A stretch of 64,000 nucleotides of DNA, taken from Pseudomonas canadensis. GTDB taxonomy: Bacteria > Pseudomonadota > Gammaproteobacteria > Pseudomonadales > Pseudomonadaceae. The first letter of the stretch is position 1. Each line of letters starts with the position of its first letter. Shown here one piece after another: positions 21,203 through 29,816 of the stretch. The stretch is from assembly GCF_000503215.1 (NCBI RefSeq), contig NZ_KI628539.1:620001-684000 (forward strand). Direction: 5' to 3'. The position numbers and the translations under genes are program-made. Below the pieces are notes generated by a model that was given only the letters and a program-made list of their open reading frames with translations, ran no database searches and was not told the origin of the DNA.

Positions 21203-22929
21203 TGACCAAATCTGTCCACCCCAATGTCGACAAGGCAACGGCGTGGGGTCGGTCATTGCTCCGCGGTAAGGTGCCGGCGTGCCGTTATATCCACCAGGCA
21301 GTGCAGCGCCACTTCGATGATCTGGCGGCCAGCCGCAAACGCGGTTTCCGTTTCAAGTTCGACCCGGCCAAGGCAGAGAAAAAGCTCAAGCTAATGCAGC
21401 TGCTGCCACATACCAAGGGTGAGTGGGCATTCAAGCGTCAACTGATCACGCTGGAGCCCTGGCAGCTTTTTGGCCTGGCTGTGACATTCGGCTGGGTCAA
21501 GAAGAAGGGCGGTCACCGCCGGTTCCGTGAAAGCTACTGGGAAGTGCCCAGAAAGAATGGAAAATCTGTTGTCGCCGGCGGCGTGGGCATCAGCATGTTT
21601 GTTGCTGATGGAGAATTCGGCGCCGAGGTGTACGCCGGCGCAACGACTGAGAAACAGGCCTGGGAGGTTTTCCGGCCCGCCAAGCTGATGGTCAGCAAGT
21701 CACCAATGCTGATTCAAGCCGCAGGGATTGAGGTGAACGCCTCGAACATGAACATCCCGTCCGACTTCAGCCGGTTCGAGCCACTGATCGGCAACCCGGG
21801 TGATGGGGCCTCGCCAAGCTGCGCCATCGTCGACGAATACCACGAGCACCCAACGTCGGCCCAGTACGACACCATGCTCACAGGCATGGGCGCCCGACGT
21901 CAGCCTCTGATGTTCATCATCACCACGGCCGGCGCCGACATTGAAGGCCCTTGCTACGACAAGCGCCGCCAGGTCGTCGAGATGCTGGCCGGTACGGTGC
22001 CGGACGAAGAGTTGTTCGGTTGGATCTGGACGCTAGATGAGGGCGACGACTGGACCGATCCGAAAATGCTGGCCAAGGCCAATCCGAACCACGGGGTCTC
22101 GGTGTTTCAGGAGTACCTTGAGAGTCAGCAGGCCAGAGCCATTCGCTCGGCCCGGTTTGCCAACACCTTCAAAACGAAGCACCTCAATCTCTGGGTGAGT
22201 GCGAAATCCGGTTTCTTCAACATGGAGGACTGGAAATCCTGCGAAGACACCACGCTCACCCTGGAACAGTTCGAGGGACAAGAGTGGATCGCTGGTTTCG
22301 ACTTGGCGCGGAAGCTGGATATGAACTCAAGGGCGCGCCTGTTTTGGCGTGTCATTGATGGGAAGACGCACTATTACAGCGTAGCGCCGAAGTTCTGGGT
22401 GCCCTACGACACTGCCTACGACAGCGACAACAAGCGCATGTCCGAACGGTTCCAAGCTTGGATCAATTCCAAGCATCTGGAGATAACCGATGGCGCCGAG
22501 ATCGACTACCGAGAAATTTTCGAGGACACCAAGGAGGCCAATCACCAGGCCCCGGTCCGCGAGTGCCCGATTGACCCCCACGGCGCCACCGGCCTCAGTC
22601 ACGATCTCGATGATGAAGGTTTCAACCCGATCACGACCACGCAGAACTACACCAACATGTCTGATCCCATGAAGGAACTTGAGGCAGCTATTACCGCTGG
22701 CCGATTTCACCACGATGGGCATCCGATAATGACCTGGTGTATCGCCAACGTGATCGGTAAACACATGCCCGGTAACGATGACGTCGTGCGGCCCATCAAG
22801 CAGGGCGACGACAACAAGATCGACGGCGCCGTCGCGCTGATCATGGCTATAGGCAGGGCGCTAATCCTCGCCAACGACAACAGCGGCAACATCAGCGACT
22901 TCTTTTCGAAACCTATCATTGTTGGATAA
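21202..22929 (+). CDS. terL: Terminase large subunit, HK97 type
   Basis: 575 residues. The packaging ATPase carries Walker A VPRKNGKS (115-122) and Walker B CAIVDEYH (207-214, catalytic E212). The nuclease half contains acidic clusters, including IAGFDLARKLDMNS (about 355-368) and CPIDPHGATG, plausible for the RNase H-like cleavage centre. It cuts concatemers at cos and pumps DNA into proheads. Full length for the Terminase_1 family. Confidence 0.93.
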   Translation: MTKSVHPNVDKATAWGRSLLRGKVPACRYIHQAVQRHFDDLAASRKRGFRFKFDPAKAEKKLKLMQLLPHTKGEWAFKRQLITLEPWQLFGLAVTFGWVKKKGGHRRFRESYWEVPRKNGKSVVAGGVGISMFVADGEFGAEVYAGATTEKQAWEVFRPAKLMVSKSPMLIQAAGIEVNASNMNIPSDFSRFEPLIGNPGDGASPSCAIVDEYHEHPTSAQYDTMLTGMGARRQPLMFIITTAGADIEGPCYDKRRQVVEMLAGTVPDEELFGWIWTLDEGDDWTDPKMLAKANPNHGVSVFQEYLESQQARAIRSARFANTFKTKHLNLWVSAKSGFFNMEDWKSCEDTTLTLEQFEGQEWIAGFDLARKLDMNSRARLFWRVIDGKTHYYSVAPKFWVPYDTAYDSDNKRMSERFQAWINSKHLEITDGAEIDYREIFEDTKEANHQAPVRECPIDPHGATGLSHDLDDEGFNPITTTQNYTNMSDPMKELEAAITAGRFHHDGHPIMTWCIANVIGKHMPGNDDVVRPIKQGDDNKIDGAVALIMAIGRALILANDNSGNISDFFSKPIIVG

Positions 22930-22936
22930 CGAACCC

Positions 22937-23101
22937 ATGGATACAGGCCTGATCCTCTTCATCGTGGCGGCCGTGGCCGCGCTGTGCCTGTTTGTCGCCG
23001 GCGTATTTGTCTTGGTCGGTCTCGGCTGGGCACTCATCGCTTGCGCTGCTTCTTTCTTGGCTGCGGCTGGATTCATCCGTAAGGGGCTGACTGGTGAATA
23101 A
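22937..23101 (+). CDS. Small two-helix membrane protein
   Basis: 54 residues: MDTGLILFIVAAVAALCLFV and a second hydrophobic run (GWALIACAASFLAAAGF), then a short charged tail. Such mini-proteins commonly lie between TerL and portal in HK97-type phages; function unknown. The ATG at 22937 is preferred over a TTG at 22919 inside terL. It overlaps the portal start by 8 bp. Confidence 0.55.
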   Translation: MDTGLILFIVAAVAALCLFVAGVFVLVGLGWALIACAASFLAAAGFIRKGLTGE

Positions 23102-24431
23102 ACCTATCAAGTCAGTCCTGCGCCAGGCTCTATTCAAATCCGCCGAGCCTGGATTTGTGAAGTCCTCGCTTGCTGGCTGGGTAGGTCGGCGCATTGGCCT
23201 GGGTGACGCTTCATTCTGGAATGGTTACTACGGCACTGATTCCGCGTCGGGAAAAACGGTGAGCCAGCAGACAGCGCTTCAGTTGTCGACGGTGTGGGCT
23301 TGCGTACGCCTCATCGCAGAAACCCTGGCCACCCTCCCGATCGCACTTTACGAAGACAATAACGGTGTGCCAGAGGTGGCCACTTCGCACCCCGTGCACC
23401 GGGTGATCAGCCAGCAGCCGAACGCCGACCAAACCCCTGTTGAGTTCTGGGAATGTGTGGTGGCCAGCTTGCTGCTCAGCGGCAACAGTTTTAATGAGCC
23501 TCATTTGGTGGGGCGCGATCTGTCTTCGTTGGAATTTATCCTCCCACAATCTGTTTCTCCGCCTCGGCGCACGAGCAGCGGCGCGATCGAGTACCGGTTC
23601 ATCGACAGCGAGGGCAAGCCTCATACGCTACTCGATGAGCAAATGATGCACACGCGCGGGTTCGGGACCGATCCCATGTGCGGTTTGAGCCCGCTTGCCA
23701 TGGGCCGCAATGTATTCGGCGCTGCTATGGCTGCCGATGAGTCGGCCAGCAAGATGTTTGCCAACGGGATGAAACTCGGCGGCGTTCTTTCCACAGACCA
23801 AATTCTCAACAAAGCCCAGCGGGAGGACATCCGAGAGGACATGGCTGCCAAGTTCGCCGGCGCTGTGAACACCGGAAAGACGATGGTTCTGGAAGCTGGC
23901 ATGAAGTATCAGCAGGTGTCTATGACGCCCGAAGATGCACAAATGCTCCAAACCCGGGCCTTCAACGTCGAAGAGATCTGCCGGTGGTTTCGTGTTCCTC
24001 CTTGGATGGTCGGCCACACGTCCAATAGCACCAGCTGGGGCACTGGCATGGAACAGCAGATGCTCGGCTTCCTGAGCTTCACGCTGCTTCCCTGGATGAA
24101 ACGCATCGAGCAGAGCATTAATCGCCGCCTACTGCGGCCCGATGAGCGCCGGCGGTTTTACGCGAAGTTCAACCCAGAGGGACTGCTCCGCGCCGACAGC
24201 GCTGCGCGCGCCGCGTTCTACAGCTCCATGACGCAAAACGGCATCTATACCCGCGACGACTGCCGGATCAAGGAAAACCTTGCACCCATGGGCGGTAACG
24301 CAGCGAAGCTCACCGTTCAATCCAACATGCTGCCGATCGACAAGCTCGGCGAGGGCTCGGGCGATGCCCAGCAAGCCCGTTCCGCGCTGTTGGACTGGCT
24401 CAACGAAACCCCCAAGGGGAACCAGGAATGA
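23094..24431 (+). CDS. Portal protein, HK97 family
   Basis: 445 residues from a GTG start. Family landmarks include SQQTALQLSTVWACVRLIAE, TLPIALY, VASLLLSGNSF and RWFRVPPWMVGHTS (about 299-312), plus QQMLGFLSFTLLPWMKRIEQ. The dodecameric portal forms the DNA gate at one capsid vertex and seats terminase and connectors. It overlaps the protease gene by 4 bp. Confidence 0.93.
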   Translation: MNKPIKSVLRQALFKSAEPGFVKSSLAGWVGRRIGLGDASFWNGYYGTDSASGKTVSQQTALQLSTVWACVRLIAETLATLPIALYEDNNGVPEVATSHPVHRVISQQPNADQTPVEFWECVVASLLLSGNSFNEPHLVGRDLSSLEFILPQSVSPPRRTSSGAIEYRFIDSEGKPHTLLDEQMMHTRGFGTDPMCGLSPLAMGRNVFGAAMAADESASKMFANGMKLGGVLSTDQILNKAQREDIREDMAAKFAGAVNTGKTMVLEAGMKYQQVSMTPEDAQMLQTRAFNVEEICRWFRVPPWMVGHTSNSTSWGTGMEQQMLGFLSFTLLPWMKRIEQSINRRLLRPDERRRFYAKFNPEGLLRADSAARAAFYSSMTQNGIYTRDDCRIKENLAPMGGNAAKLTVQSNMLPIDKLGEGSGDAQQARSALLDWLNETPKGNQE

Positions 24432-25129
24432 AACGGAAAGACCAGTCCCTCGCGGTGAAGTACCGCTCATTTGATTACGACGTGAAGGCTGTCAGCGATG
24501 ACGGCCTTTTTTCTGGCTACGGATCGGTGTTCGGTGTCGTCGACAGTTACAACGAGGTGGTGGCGCCCGGGGCGTTTCTTGATTCGATCGCCGACCTCAA
24601 GGCGAAAGGCAGGTCTTTACCAGTCCTCTGGCAGCATCGCACCGCCGAGCCAATCGGTTCCTGGTCCATGGATACGCTGAAAGAGGACGCCAAGGGCTTG
24701 TTCGGTGATGGCGAGCTCTGGCTGGCTGATGCGCCGTATGCGCGTATCGCCATGCGCGGCATGAAGTCCCGATCCATCACTGGCCTTTCCATCGGCTATT
24801 ACGTGCGCGAATCGAGCTTCGACGAGAAGACACGCATCCGCACGCTCACCAAGCTCGACCTGGTGGAAATTTCCATTGTGACGGTACCGGCCAACGATGA
24901 GGCGCGCACCGACACCATCAAGTCGAAGCTGGCACATGGCGGCCTTCCTTCACTTAAAGAATTCGAGTTGCTCTTGCGCGAGGCAGGATTCTCGAAAAAT
25001 CAGTCAACGGTGATTGCCAACCGTGGACTGCAACACCTGCTCCGGAGCGAGTCCGCGGGCGACCTGGCTGAAGCTGAACTCGTCGAGGCGCTCAAATCGC
25101 GCCCGGCACTGACTCTCCCATCGTTTTGA
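24428..25129 (+). CDS. Prohead maturation protease, HK97 gp4 class (U35)
   Basis: 233 residues. The herpesvirus-protease-like fold is shown by GYGSVFGVVDSYNEVVAPGA (30-49), the catalytic histidine H70 in VLWQHR and the serine region SITGLSIGYY (116-125, probably S121), followed by LVEISIVTVPAN. It cleaves the capsid delta domain after prohead assembly. The residues after 170 are probably removed or serve for packaging inside the prohead. Confidence 0.9.
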   Translation: MKRKDQSLAVKYRSFDYDVKAVSDDGLFSGYGSVFGVVDSYNEVVAPGAFLDSIADLKAKGRSLPVLWQHRTAEPIGSWSMDTLKEDAKGLFGDGELWLADAPYARIAMRGMKSRSITGLSIGYYVRESSFDEKTRIRTLTKLDLVEISIVTVPANDEARTDTIKSKLAHGGLPSLKEFELLLREAGFSKNQSTVIANRGLQHLLRSESAGDLAEAELVEALKSRPALTLPSF

Positions 25130-25138
25130 GGATTCACC

Positions 25139-26392
25139 ATGCATAACGCCATGAGCAACCAGGCTCGCGCCGAAAACCGTCAGTTGCAACGCAAGGAGCA
25201 CTCCGACGACAAGGTCCAGTTGAAAGCGGTCAATGACCTGCTCGATCAGCGCGACCAGGAAATCAAAGCGTTCGCCGAGAAAGCGAACAAAGAAATCAAA
25301 GAGCACGGCACCATTCTGGCCGATACCAAGACCGTTCTCGAAGGCCTGGTAAAGGATGGCGTGGGCTTGCAGGATCGCCTGCAGGACCTCGAGCAAAAGA
25401 TGTCTCGCCGCTTTGCGGCCAACGATCCGACTGACGCCAAGTCGGTAGGCGAAGAGCTGTCCGACTCGGATGACTTTAAGGCCTTGCAAACTCGCGGCCG
25501 TGGTATCGCCCGCATTGGTCGCAAAGCCGTCACCAACATCACCAGCGCAACCACCGGTACCGGTGGCGTGGGTGTCGGCATCCAGCCAACGCGTGTACCT
25601 GGCATCGTTGCAGATCCGGAGCGTCAGTTCGTCATCCGCGATTTGATCATGCCCGGCCGAACCGGCTCCAATGCTGTGGAGTTCGTGCAGGAAAGCGGAT
25701 TCCAGAACATGGCGGCGATCCAGGCCACTGAGGGCGCAGCGAAAGCCCAGTCGGATATCTCGTTTGCGCTGAAAACGACCAACGTCGTGACCATTGCGCA
25801 CTGGTTCCGCGCCTCCAAGCAGGTTCTGTCCGATATTCCGCTATTGCAGAGCTACATCAACGGTCGCGCGATCTACGGCCTGAAATACAAGGAAGAAGAG
25901 CAGATCCTCGCCGGTAACGGCGTGGGTGGGAACATGCTCGGCCTGATCCCCCAGGCATCCGCTTTCAACAACGCCCTCCGCAAAGCCGGCGATACCAAAA
26001 TCGATACGCTGCGTCGCGCCATCCTGCAGGTGCGGATCGCCGAATACCGCGCCTCGGCGATCGCACTGAACCCCGTCGACTGGGCTGATATCGAGCTGAC
26101 CAAGGACAGCACTGGCTCCTACATCTGGGTAAACGTCCAGGAAGGCGGCGCGCAACGCCTGTGGAAACTGCCTGTTGTGGATAGCAACGCTGTTCCAGAG
26201 GGTGAATTCCTGGTGGGCGCCATGAACATCGCGGCTCAGATTTTCGACCGCGAAGAGGCGGCCGTCGAAGTTTCGACTGAAGACGGCGACAACTTCCGTA
26301 CCAACATGGTCACGATTCGCGCGGAAGAGCGCCTGGCTATGGCTGTGTACCGTGAAGAATCCTTCGTCCACGGTGAATTCGACGCGCCGTAA
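25139..26392 (+). CDS. Major capsid protein, HK97 gp5 fold
   Basis: 417 residues. The N-terminal 100 or so form the coiled-coil delta (scaffold) domain (LDQRDQEIKAFAEKANKEIK, KSVGEELSDSDDF), to be removed by the adjacent protease. The mature part starts near GIARIGRKAVTN, followed by HK97 landmarks: GIQPTRVPGIV, FVQESGFQN and AHWFRASKQVLSDIP. The C-terminal domain ends FVHGEFDAP. GAGG precedes the ATG by 7 nt. The cross-linking residues of HK97 itself could not be judged. Confidence 0.93.
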   Translation: MHNAMSNQARAENRQLQRKEHSDDKVQLKAVNDLLDQRDQEIKAFAEKANKEIKEHGTILADTKTVLEGLVKDGVGLQDRLQDLEQKMSRRFAANDPTDAKSVGEELSDSDDFKALQTRGRGIARIGRKAVTNITSATTGTGGVGVGIQPTRVPGIVADPERQFVIRDLIMPGRTGSNAVEFVQESGFQNMAAIQATEGAAKAQSDISFALKTTNVVTIAHWFRASKQVLSDIPLLQSYINGRAIYGLKYKEEEQILAGNGVGGNMLGLIPQASAFNNALRKAGDTKIDTLRRAILQVRIAEYRASAIALNPVDWADIELTKDSTGSYIWVNVQEGGAQRLWKLPVVDSNAVPEGEFLVGAMNIAAQIFDREEAAVEVSTEDGDNFRTNMVTIRAEERLAMAVYREESFVHGEFDAP

Positions 26393-26408
26393 GGCTTCGA
26401 CACCTCAT

Positions 26409-26445
26409 AGGAGCGCACCCGGGAAACCGGGTGCGAACACCGATG
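26409..26445 (+). promoter_or_regulatory. Shine-Dalgarno brought to its start codon by a GNRA hairpin
   Basis: AGGAG (26409-26413) stands 29 nt before the ATG at 26443. Between them CGCACCCGG (26414-26422) pairs perfectly with CCGGGTGCG (26427-26435) around a GAAA tetraloop. When the hairpin forms, AGGAG lies 7 nt from the ATG. No T tract follows, so it is not a terminator. Confidence 0.65.
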
Positions 26446-26685
26446 CCAGACATCACTGTAAAAGCGATCAAGGGCTTCAATGCCGACGGCCTGGATTCAG
26501 GCGAAAAGTATGTGAAGCGTGGTGCGGAATTCACCGTGGATGAGTCGGTGGCCCGCGATCTCCGCCGTAATGGCCTGATCGAGGAATACGACGTGAAGAA
26601 TTCTGCTTCCCCGGAAAACAAGCAGGCCCCAACCCTTTCGAATAAAGCTGCGCCAAAAACCGCAGCCAAGAAAAAGGCCGACTGA
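26443..26685 (+). CDS. Small head-region protein, unknown
   Basis: 80 residues, MPDITVKAIKGFNADGLDSG and onwards: an N-terminal mini-domain (to about residue 50) with the recurring KRGAEFTVDESVARDLRRNG pattern, then a Lys/Ala-rich tail (KTAAKKKAD). Such proteins follow the major capsid gene in many HK97-like phages, with no proven role. The ATG is chosen over a GTG at 26431 because the latter lies inside the hairpin stem. Confidence 0.6.
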   Translation: MPDITVKAIKGFNADGLDSGEKYVKRGAEFTVDESVARDLRRNGLIEEYDVKNSASPENKQAPTLSNKAAPKTAAKKKAD

Positions 26686-26687
26686 CC

Positions 26688-27164
26688 ATGAGCGTGATCG
26701 ACATCGAACTGGCCATGAAGCACCTGCTCGCGGAGCCTGAGGATCAGGACCTGGTGCAGTCGCAATTGGACGGCGCCGAGGAAGCTGCTCAGCAGTTCCT
26801 TCAGAGGCGGTTCTTTACCGATCAGGCCGCGGTGGATCTCGCAAAGTCTACCACTCTTCAGCGGACCCAGGCGGCGCGCGCCACTTACCGCGCCGCCCTG
26901 GTGGTGGCTGATTCCCCTGAAAACTCTGACGACCGTTGCCGGCTGCGTGAACGTGCTCGCCAGGCCCTGGCGGACGCCTTCGAGGCTATCGACATGGACG
27001 AATTCGGGATAGTGATCAACAAGGGAATCGTGGCGGCATGCCTACTCAAGCTTGGGCACCTGTTCGCGAACCGTGAAGAGGTGGTGACGGGTACCATTGC
27101 CACCGAGCTGCCACTGACCAGCAAGGCCCTGTTGATGCCTTATCGCATCCGGATGGGTGTGTAG
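26688..27164 (+). CDS. Head-tail connector, HK97 gp6-like
   Basis: 158 residues, all helical, of the gp6/gp15-type DNA-packaging connector family: MSVIDIELAMKHLLAEPEDQ, EEAAQQFLQRRFF and a C-terminal FGIVINKGIVAACLLKLGHLF block ending LLMPYRIRMGV, the typical last line of this family. The protein forms a ring beneath the portal. The stop shares one base with the next gene's GTG. Confidence 0.85.
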   Translation: MSVIDIELAMKHLLAEPEDQDLVQSQLDGAEEAAQQFLQRRFFTDQAAVDLAKSTTLQRTQAARATYRAALVVADSPENSDDRCRLRERARQALADAFEAIDMDEFGIVINKGIVAACLLKLGHLFANREEVVTGTIATELPLTSKALLMPYRIRMGV

Positions 27165-27505
27165 TGCGCGCCGGTAGGTTGCGGCACCGCGTCGATATCC
27201 AGAAACCGGTGGTGGATCGCGACCCGGAAGACAACACCGAGCTTCCGGTGAGATGGGAAACCGTCTGGGAGCGTTGCCCGGCGTCGGTTGAGCCCTTGAG
27301 CGCCAGGGAGTTCTTGGCGGCCCAGGCAACTCAGTCTGAGGTTACAGCGAAGATTGTGGTTCGGTATCGCCCGGGATTGGTGCCCACGATGCGGATCATT
27401 CACCGCGGCGAGATCTACAACATCGCCGGAGCTTTGCCAGACAACGTTTCGGGTCTCGATTATTTGACGCTGCCGGTCAGCAAGGGTGTGAACGATGGTC
27501 GATGA
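27164..27505 (+). CDS. Head closure/head-tail adaptor, SPP1 gp16-like
   Basis: 113 residues beginning with the family signature MRAGRLRHRVDIQKP (GTG start), then WETVWERCPASVEPLSAREF and VRYRPGLVPTMRIIHRGEIY. This small beta-barrel closes the connector and receives the tail. It overlaps the next gene by 11 bp. Confidence 0.88.
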   Translation: MRAGRLRHRVDIQKPVVDRDPEDNTELPVRWETVWERCPASVEPLSAREFLAAQATQSEVTAKIVVRYRPGLVPTMRIIHRGEIYNIAGALPDNVSGLDYLTLPVSKGVNDGR

Positions 27506-27977
27506 AGTCAAGTTCAGCTTGATCGGCGTCGACAACTTGCTGGGGAAACTCGCCACGGTGAACGATGAGGTCAAGCGCAAGACCGGTCGCACCGCGCTTC
27601 GTCGGGCTGCCGAGATGGTCGCCAGGAACTTCAAAGAAGGCGCCCGGCGCTGGGATGACCCGGACACAGGGCGTTCCATTGCCGACAACATCGTGCTGCG
27701 CTGGAACGGCCGTCTATTCCGTCGTACTGGTGACCTCGGCTTTCGTGTTGGCGTTCTGCACGGCGCGGTGCTGGTCAAGAACGGCAGCACCGAGAAAAGT
27801 GCACCGACACCACATTGGCGTCTGCTTGAGTTCGGTACCGAGCATATTGCTGCTGACCCGGTGGCCCGCCCAGCTCTGGAAGATCATATCGGCGAAGTCA
27901 CCAACGAGTTCGCCACTCAGTTCGAGAAAGGCCTCGACAGAGCAATACGTCGGACCGAGAAGGCTAGGAGCAGCTGA
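27495..27977 (+). CDS. HK97 gp10-family neck/tail-completion protein
   Basis: 160 residues with the gp10-family order: N-terminal strand KFSLIGVDNLLGKL, helix RTALRRAAEMVARNFKE, strand region GFRVGVLHGAVL, and the characteristic HWRLLEFGTEHIAADPVARP near 110-130. The family contributes to the tail-head interface. Its stop overlaps the next ATG by one base. Confidence 0.85.
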   Translation: MVDEVKFSLIGVDNLLGKLATVNDEVKRKTGRTALRRAAEMVARNFKEGARRWDDPDTGRSIADNIVLRWNGRLFRRTGDLGFRVGVLHGAVLVKNGSTEKSAPTPHWRLLEFGTEHIAADPVARPALEDHIGEVTNEFATQFEKGLDRAIRRTEKARSS

Positions 27978-28342
27978 TGTTCGCACCAATCAACGCCGTG
28001 TGCGCCATGGATGCCGGGGTCATCGCAGTCCTGGGCTCAACCCCGCAGCGCCTTTATCCATTCGGCGACGCACCACAGGATGGGCAAAAGCCTTACGCGG
28101 TATGGCAGACCATCGGTGGTGACCCCGAGAACTACCTGGCTGGACGCCCAGACACCGACGGCTACACGTTGCAGGTCGATGTGTACGCCACGACGGGGAA
28201 GGATGCCAGGGCCGTTGCGAAGGCCATCAGGGACGCCATTGAGCTGAAGGCCTACATCATCCGCTGGGGTGGTGAAAGCCGCGACCCGTCCACAAAGAAT
28301 TACCGGTACAGCTTCGATGTGAGCTGGCTCGTTCCTCGATAA
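27977..28342 (+). CDS. Tail terminator/completion protein (DUF3168)
   Basis: 121 residues: an N-terminal helix, RLYPFGDAPQDGQKPYAVWQ, then YTLQVDVYATTGKDARAVAK and the C-terminal strand YRYSFDVSWLVPR, the DUF3168 pattern of SPP1 gp17 and lambda U-like tail terminators. It caps the tail tube. A terminator hairpin follows at 28362. Confidence 0.85.
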   Translation: MFAPINAVCAMDAGVIAVLGSTPQRLYPFGDAPQDGQKPYAVWQTIGGDPENYLAGRPDTDGYTLQVDVYATTGKDARAVAKAIRDAIELKAYIIRWGGESRDPSTKNYRYSFDVSWLVPR

Positions 28343-28361
28343 CGTTGCAACCCAAACCAAC

Positions 28362-28383
28362 CCCGCCGAGTGCGGGTTTTTTT
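28362..28383 (+). terminator. Intrinsic terminator before the major tail gene
   Basis: CCCGC (28362-28366) pairs with GCGGG (28372-28376), followed by seven T. It lies between two late genes that must be cotranscribed, so it is expected to be overridden by Q. Confidence 0.75.
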
Positions 28384-28406
28384 ATGCCCGACATTTGGAG
28401 AACGCC

Positions 28407-29138
28407 ATGTCGATCCTTTCCCAAGGAACCCAGATTTACGCACTGGTCCCGCCGCTCACCGGTAGCGGGCCAATGACCGTCATGGAAGTGGAGTGCGCCA
28501 CCAGCTTCGATCCGGGCGGTGCGCCGGCCGAACAGATCGAGGACACCTGCCTGTCCGCCGACGAGCGCAGCTATAAGAAAGGCTTGCGCACCCCTGGCCA
28601 AGCATCGCTCGGCCTCAACGCTGACCCGAACAACGCGAGCCACATTCGCCTGCATCAGCTCTCGGAAGCCAACGGCGATACCACTATCAAGTGGGTGGTG
28701 GGCTGGTCTGACGGCAAGGACATTGTGCCGACCATTGCCGCCGGCGGCAGTCTGGGTGTGGCAACGGTTACTGCTGGCGGCACCGGTTACACCACGGCAC
28801 CTACTGTGGCGCTCACTGGTGGCGGTGGCTCTGGCGCGACTGCAACGGCTACTGTTTCTGGCGGTGTGGTGACTGGTGTCACGATCACCAACAAAGGCAC
28901 CGGTTACGCCTCGGCCCCGACTGTCGCTTTCACTGGCGGTGCTGGTACCGGCGCAACCGCCACCGTCGCCCTGGCGGCCGGTGATGACTTCGACCTGCCG
29001 CCGACCCGCACCTGGTTCGCTTTCCAGGGCTACGTGGCCGACTTCCCATTCACCTTCGCGCAGAACGCCGTGGTTGCATCGACAGTGTCGATCCAGCGCT
29101 CGGGCGGTTCCGCCTGGATTCGTAAGGTCTCCGCATAA
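28407..29138 (+). CDS. Major tail tube protein with an inserted repeat domain
   Basis: 243 residues from the ATG at 28407 (GGAG 8 nt upstream). The tube fold is represented by residues 1-115 (SILSQGTQIYALVPPLTGSG, ADERSYKKGLRTPGQ, IKWVVGWSDG) and by the C-terminus (TRTWFAFQGYVADFPFTFAQ). Between them, residues about 117-191 contain two copies of GxGYxxAPTVAxTGGxGxGATATx, a beta-repeat domain common in phage structural proteins, likely displayed on the tail surface. Confidence 0.88.
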   Translation: MSILSQGTQIYALVPPLTGSGPMTVMEVECATSFDPGGAPAEQIEDTCLSADERSYKKGLRTPGQASLGLNADPNNASHIRLHQLSEANGDTTIKWVVGWSDGKDIVPTIAAGGSLGVATVTAGGTGYTTAPTVALTGGGGSGATATATVSGGVVTGVTITNKGTGYASAPTVAFTGGAGTGATATVALAAGDDFDLPPTRTWFAFQGYVADFPFTFAQNAVVASTVSIQRSGGSAWIRKVSA

Positions 29139-29473
29139 TGGAACTGAACATCGCGAACCTGAAAAAATCGAAGGCATTCACTGCGCGACCGGTGGCCAAG
29201 GAGATCGAGTGGGAGGGCTCCAAGTTCACTTGCTACGTCCGGCCCTTGTCGTATCAGACAGCGGTGGGTGACATCGCCGCCCACCGAGGTGCTGATCCGC
29301 TGGCCTGCCGCATTGCTTCGAGCATCTGTGATGCTGAGGGCAAGGCAGTGTTTACTGTGGCCGACATCACCGGTGAGGCTGATCCGGAAAAGGGCGCCCT
29401 CGACCCTGACCTGACCAACCTGCTGCTGATCGCCATTGGCGAGGTGCAGAACTCGGGAAAGAAGAAGCGCTAG
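29138..29473 (+). CDS. G: Tail assembly chaperone G
   Basis: 111 residues (MELNIANLKKSKAFTARPVA and onwards, ending NSGKKKR). It occupies the place of lambda gpG between the major tail and tape-measure genes. At its 3' end the GGGAAAG heptamer permits -1 frameshifting into the T frame, producing a G-T fusion that chaperones tape-measure assembly. Its start shares one base with the major-tail stop. Confidence 0.85.
   Translation: MELNIANLKKSKAFTARPVAKEIEWEGSKFTCYVRPLSYQTAVGDIAAHRGADPLACRIASSICDAEGKAVFTVADITGEADPEKGALDPDLTNLLLIAIGEVQNSGKKKR
29455..29461 (+). other. -1 programmed frameshift site (G/GT)
   Basis: GGGAAAG in the frame G GGA AAG, the same heptamer used by lambda. After slippage the reading continues GAA GAA GCG CTA in the -1 frame through to the stop at 29769, giving a fusion of about 210 residues. 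The zero-frame stop (TAG) comes 10 nt downstream. Confidence 0.88.
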
Positions 29474-29769
29474 ACCCTTCGGATGAGTTGTGGTGCGAGC
29501 TGGTCATGAATGGAATCGGCGGCCGCACCATTGCCGAAGCGCAGGAGCGCATGGCCTATTCCGAGTTTGTGGTCTGGATGAAGTTTCGCGCCAAGCGTGG
29601 ATCGCTGCACCAGGGCATGCGGGTCGAGATGGCTCTGGCGCAGTTCCAGGCGTTCTACGTCAATTCGAAGACCGGCAAGGATGCTCCGAGGCTGTACCAG
29701 CAGGACTTCGCACCGCACATGGATCCGCGTGTCGAGTCGCTTGAGGAGGCTGTGGCAGGTTGGGCGTGA
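29461..29769 (+). CDS. T: T domain of the G-T tail assembly chaperone (frameshift product)
   Basis: Continues the G protein after the -1 frameshift: EEALDPSDELWCELVMNGIG, then RTIAEAQERMAYSEFVVWMK and a C-terminal tail. This matches the lambda T/DUF4035 pattern (phage tail assembly chaperone). There is no ribosome site for an independent start, which supports translation only as the fusion. It ends 48 bp before the inserted exported-protein gene. Confidence 0.82.
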   Translation, partial: EEALDPSDELWCELVMNGIGGRTIAEAQERMAYSEFVVWMKFRAKRGSLHQGMRVEMALAQFQAFYVNSKTGKDAPRLYQQDFAPHMDPRVESLEEAVAGWA

Positions 29770-29816
29770 TCTGCCATGGATGGTAAAGTCCGCGATCATC
29801 TTAGGGAGATATGTAA

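Noticed and set aside
26414..26435. Terminator after the capsid gene
   Set aside because: The stem is strong, but no T tract follows; bases after it are AACACCG and the next start codon.
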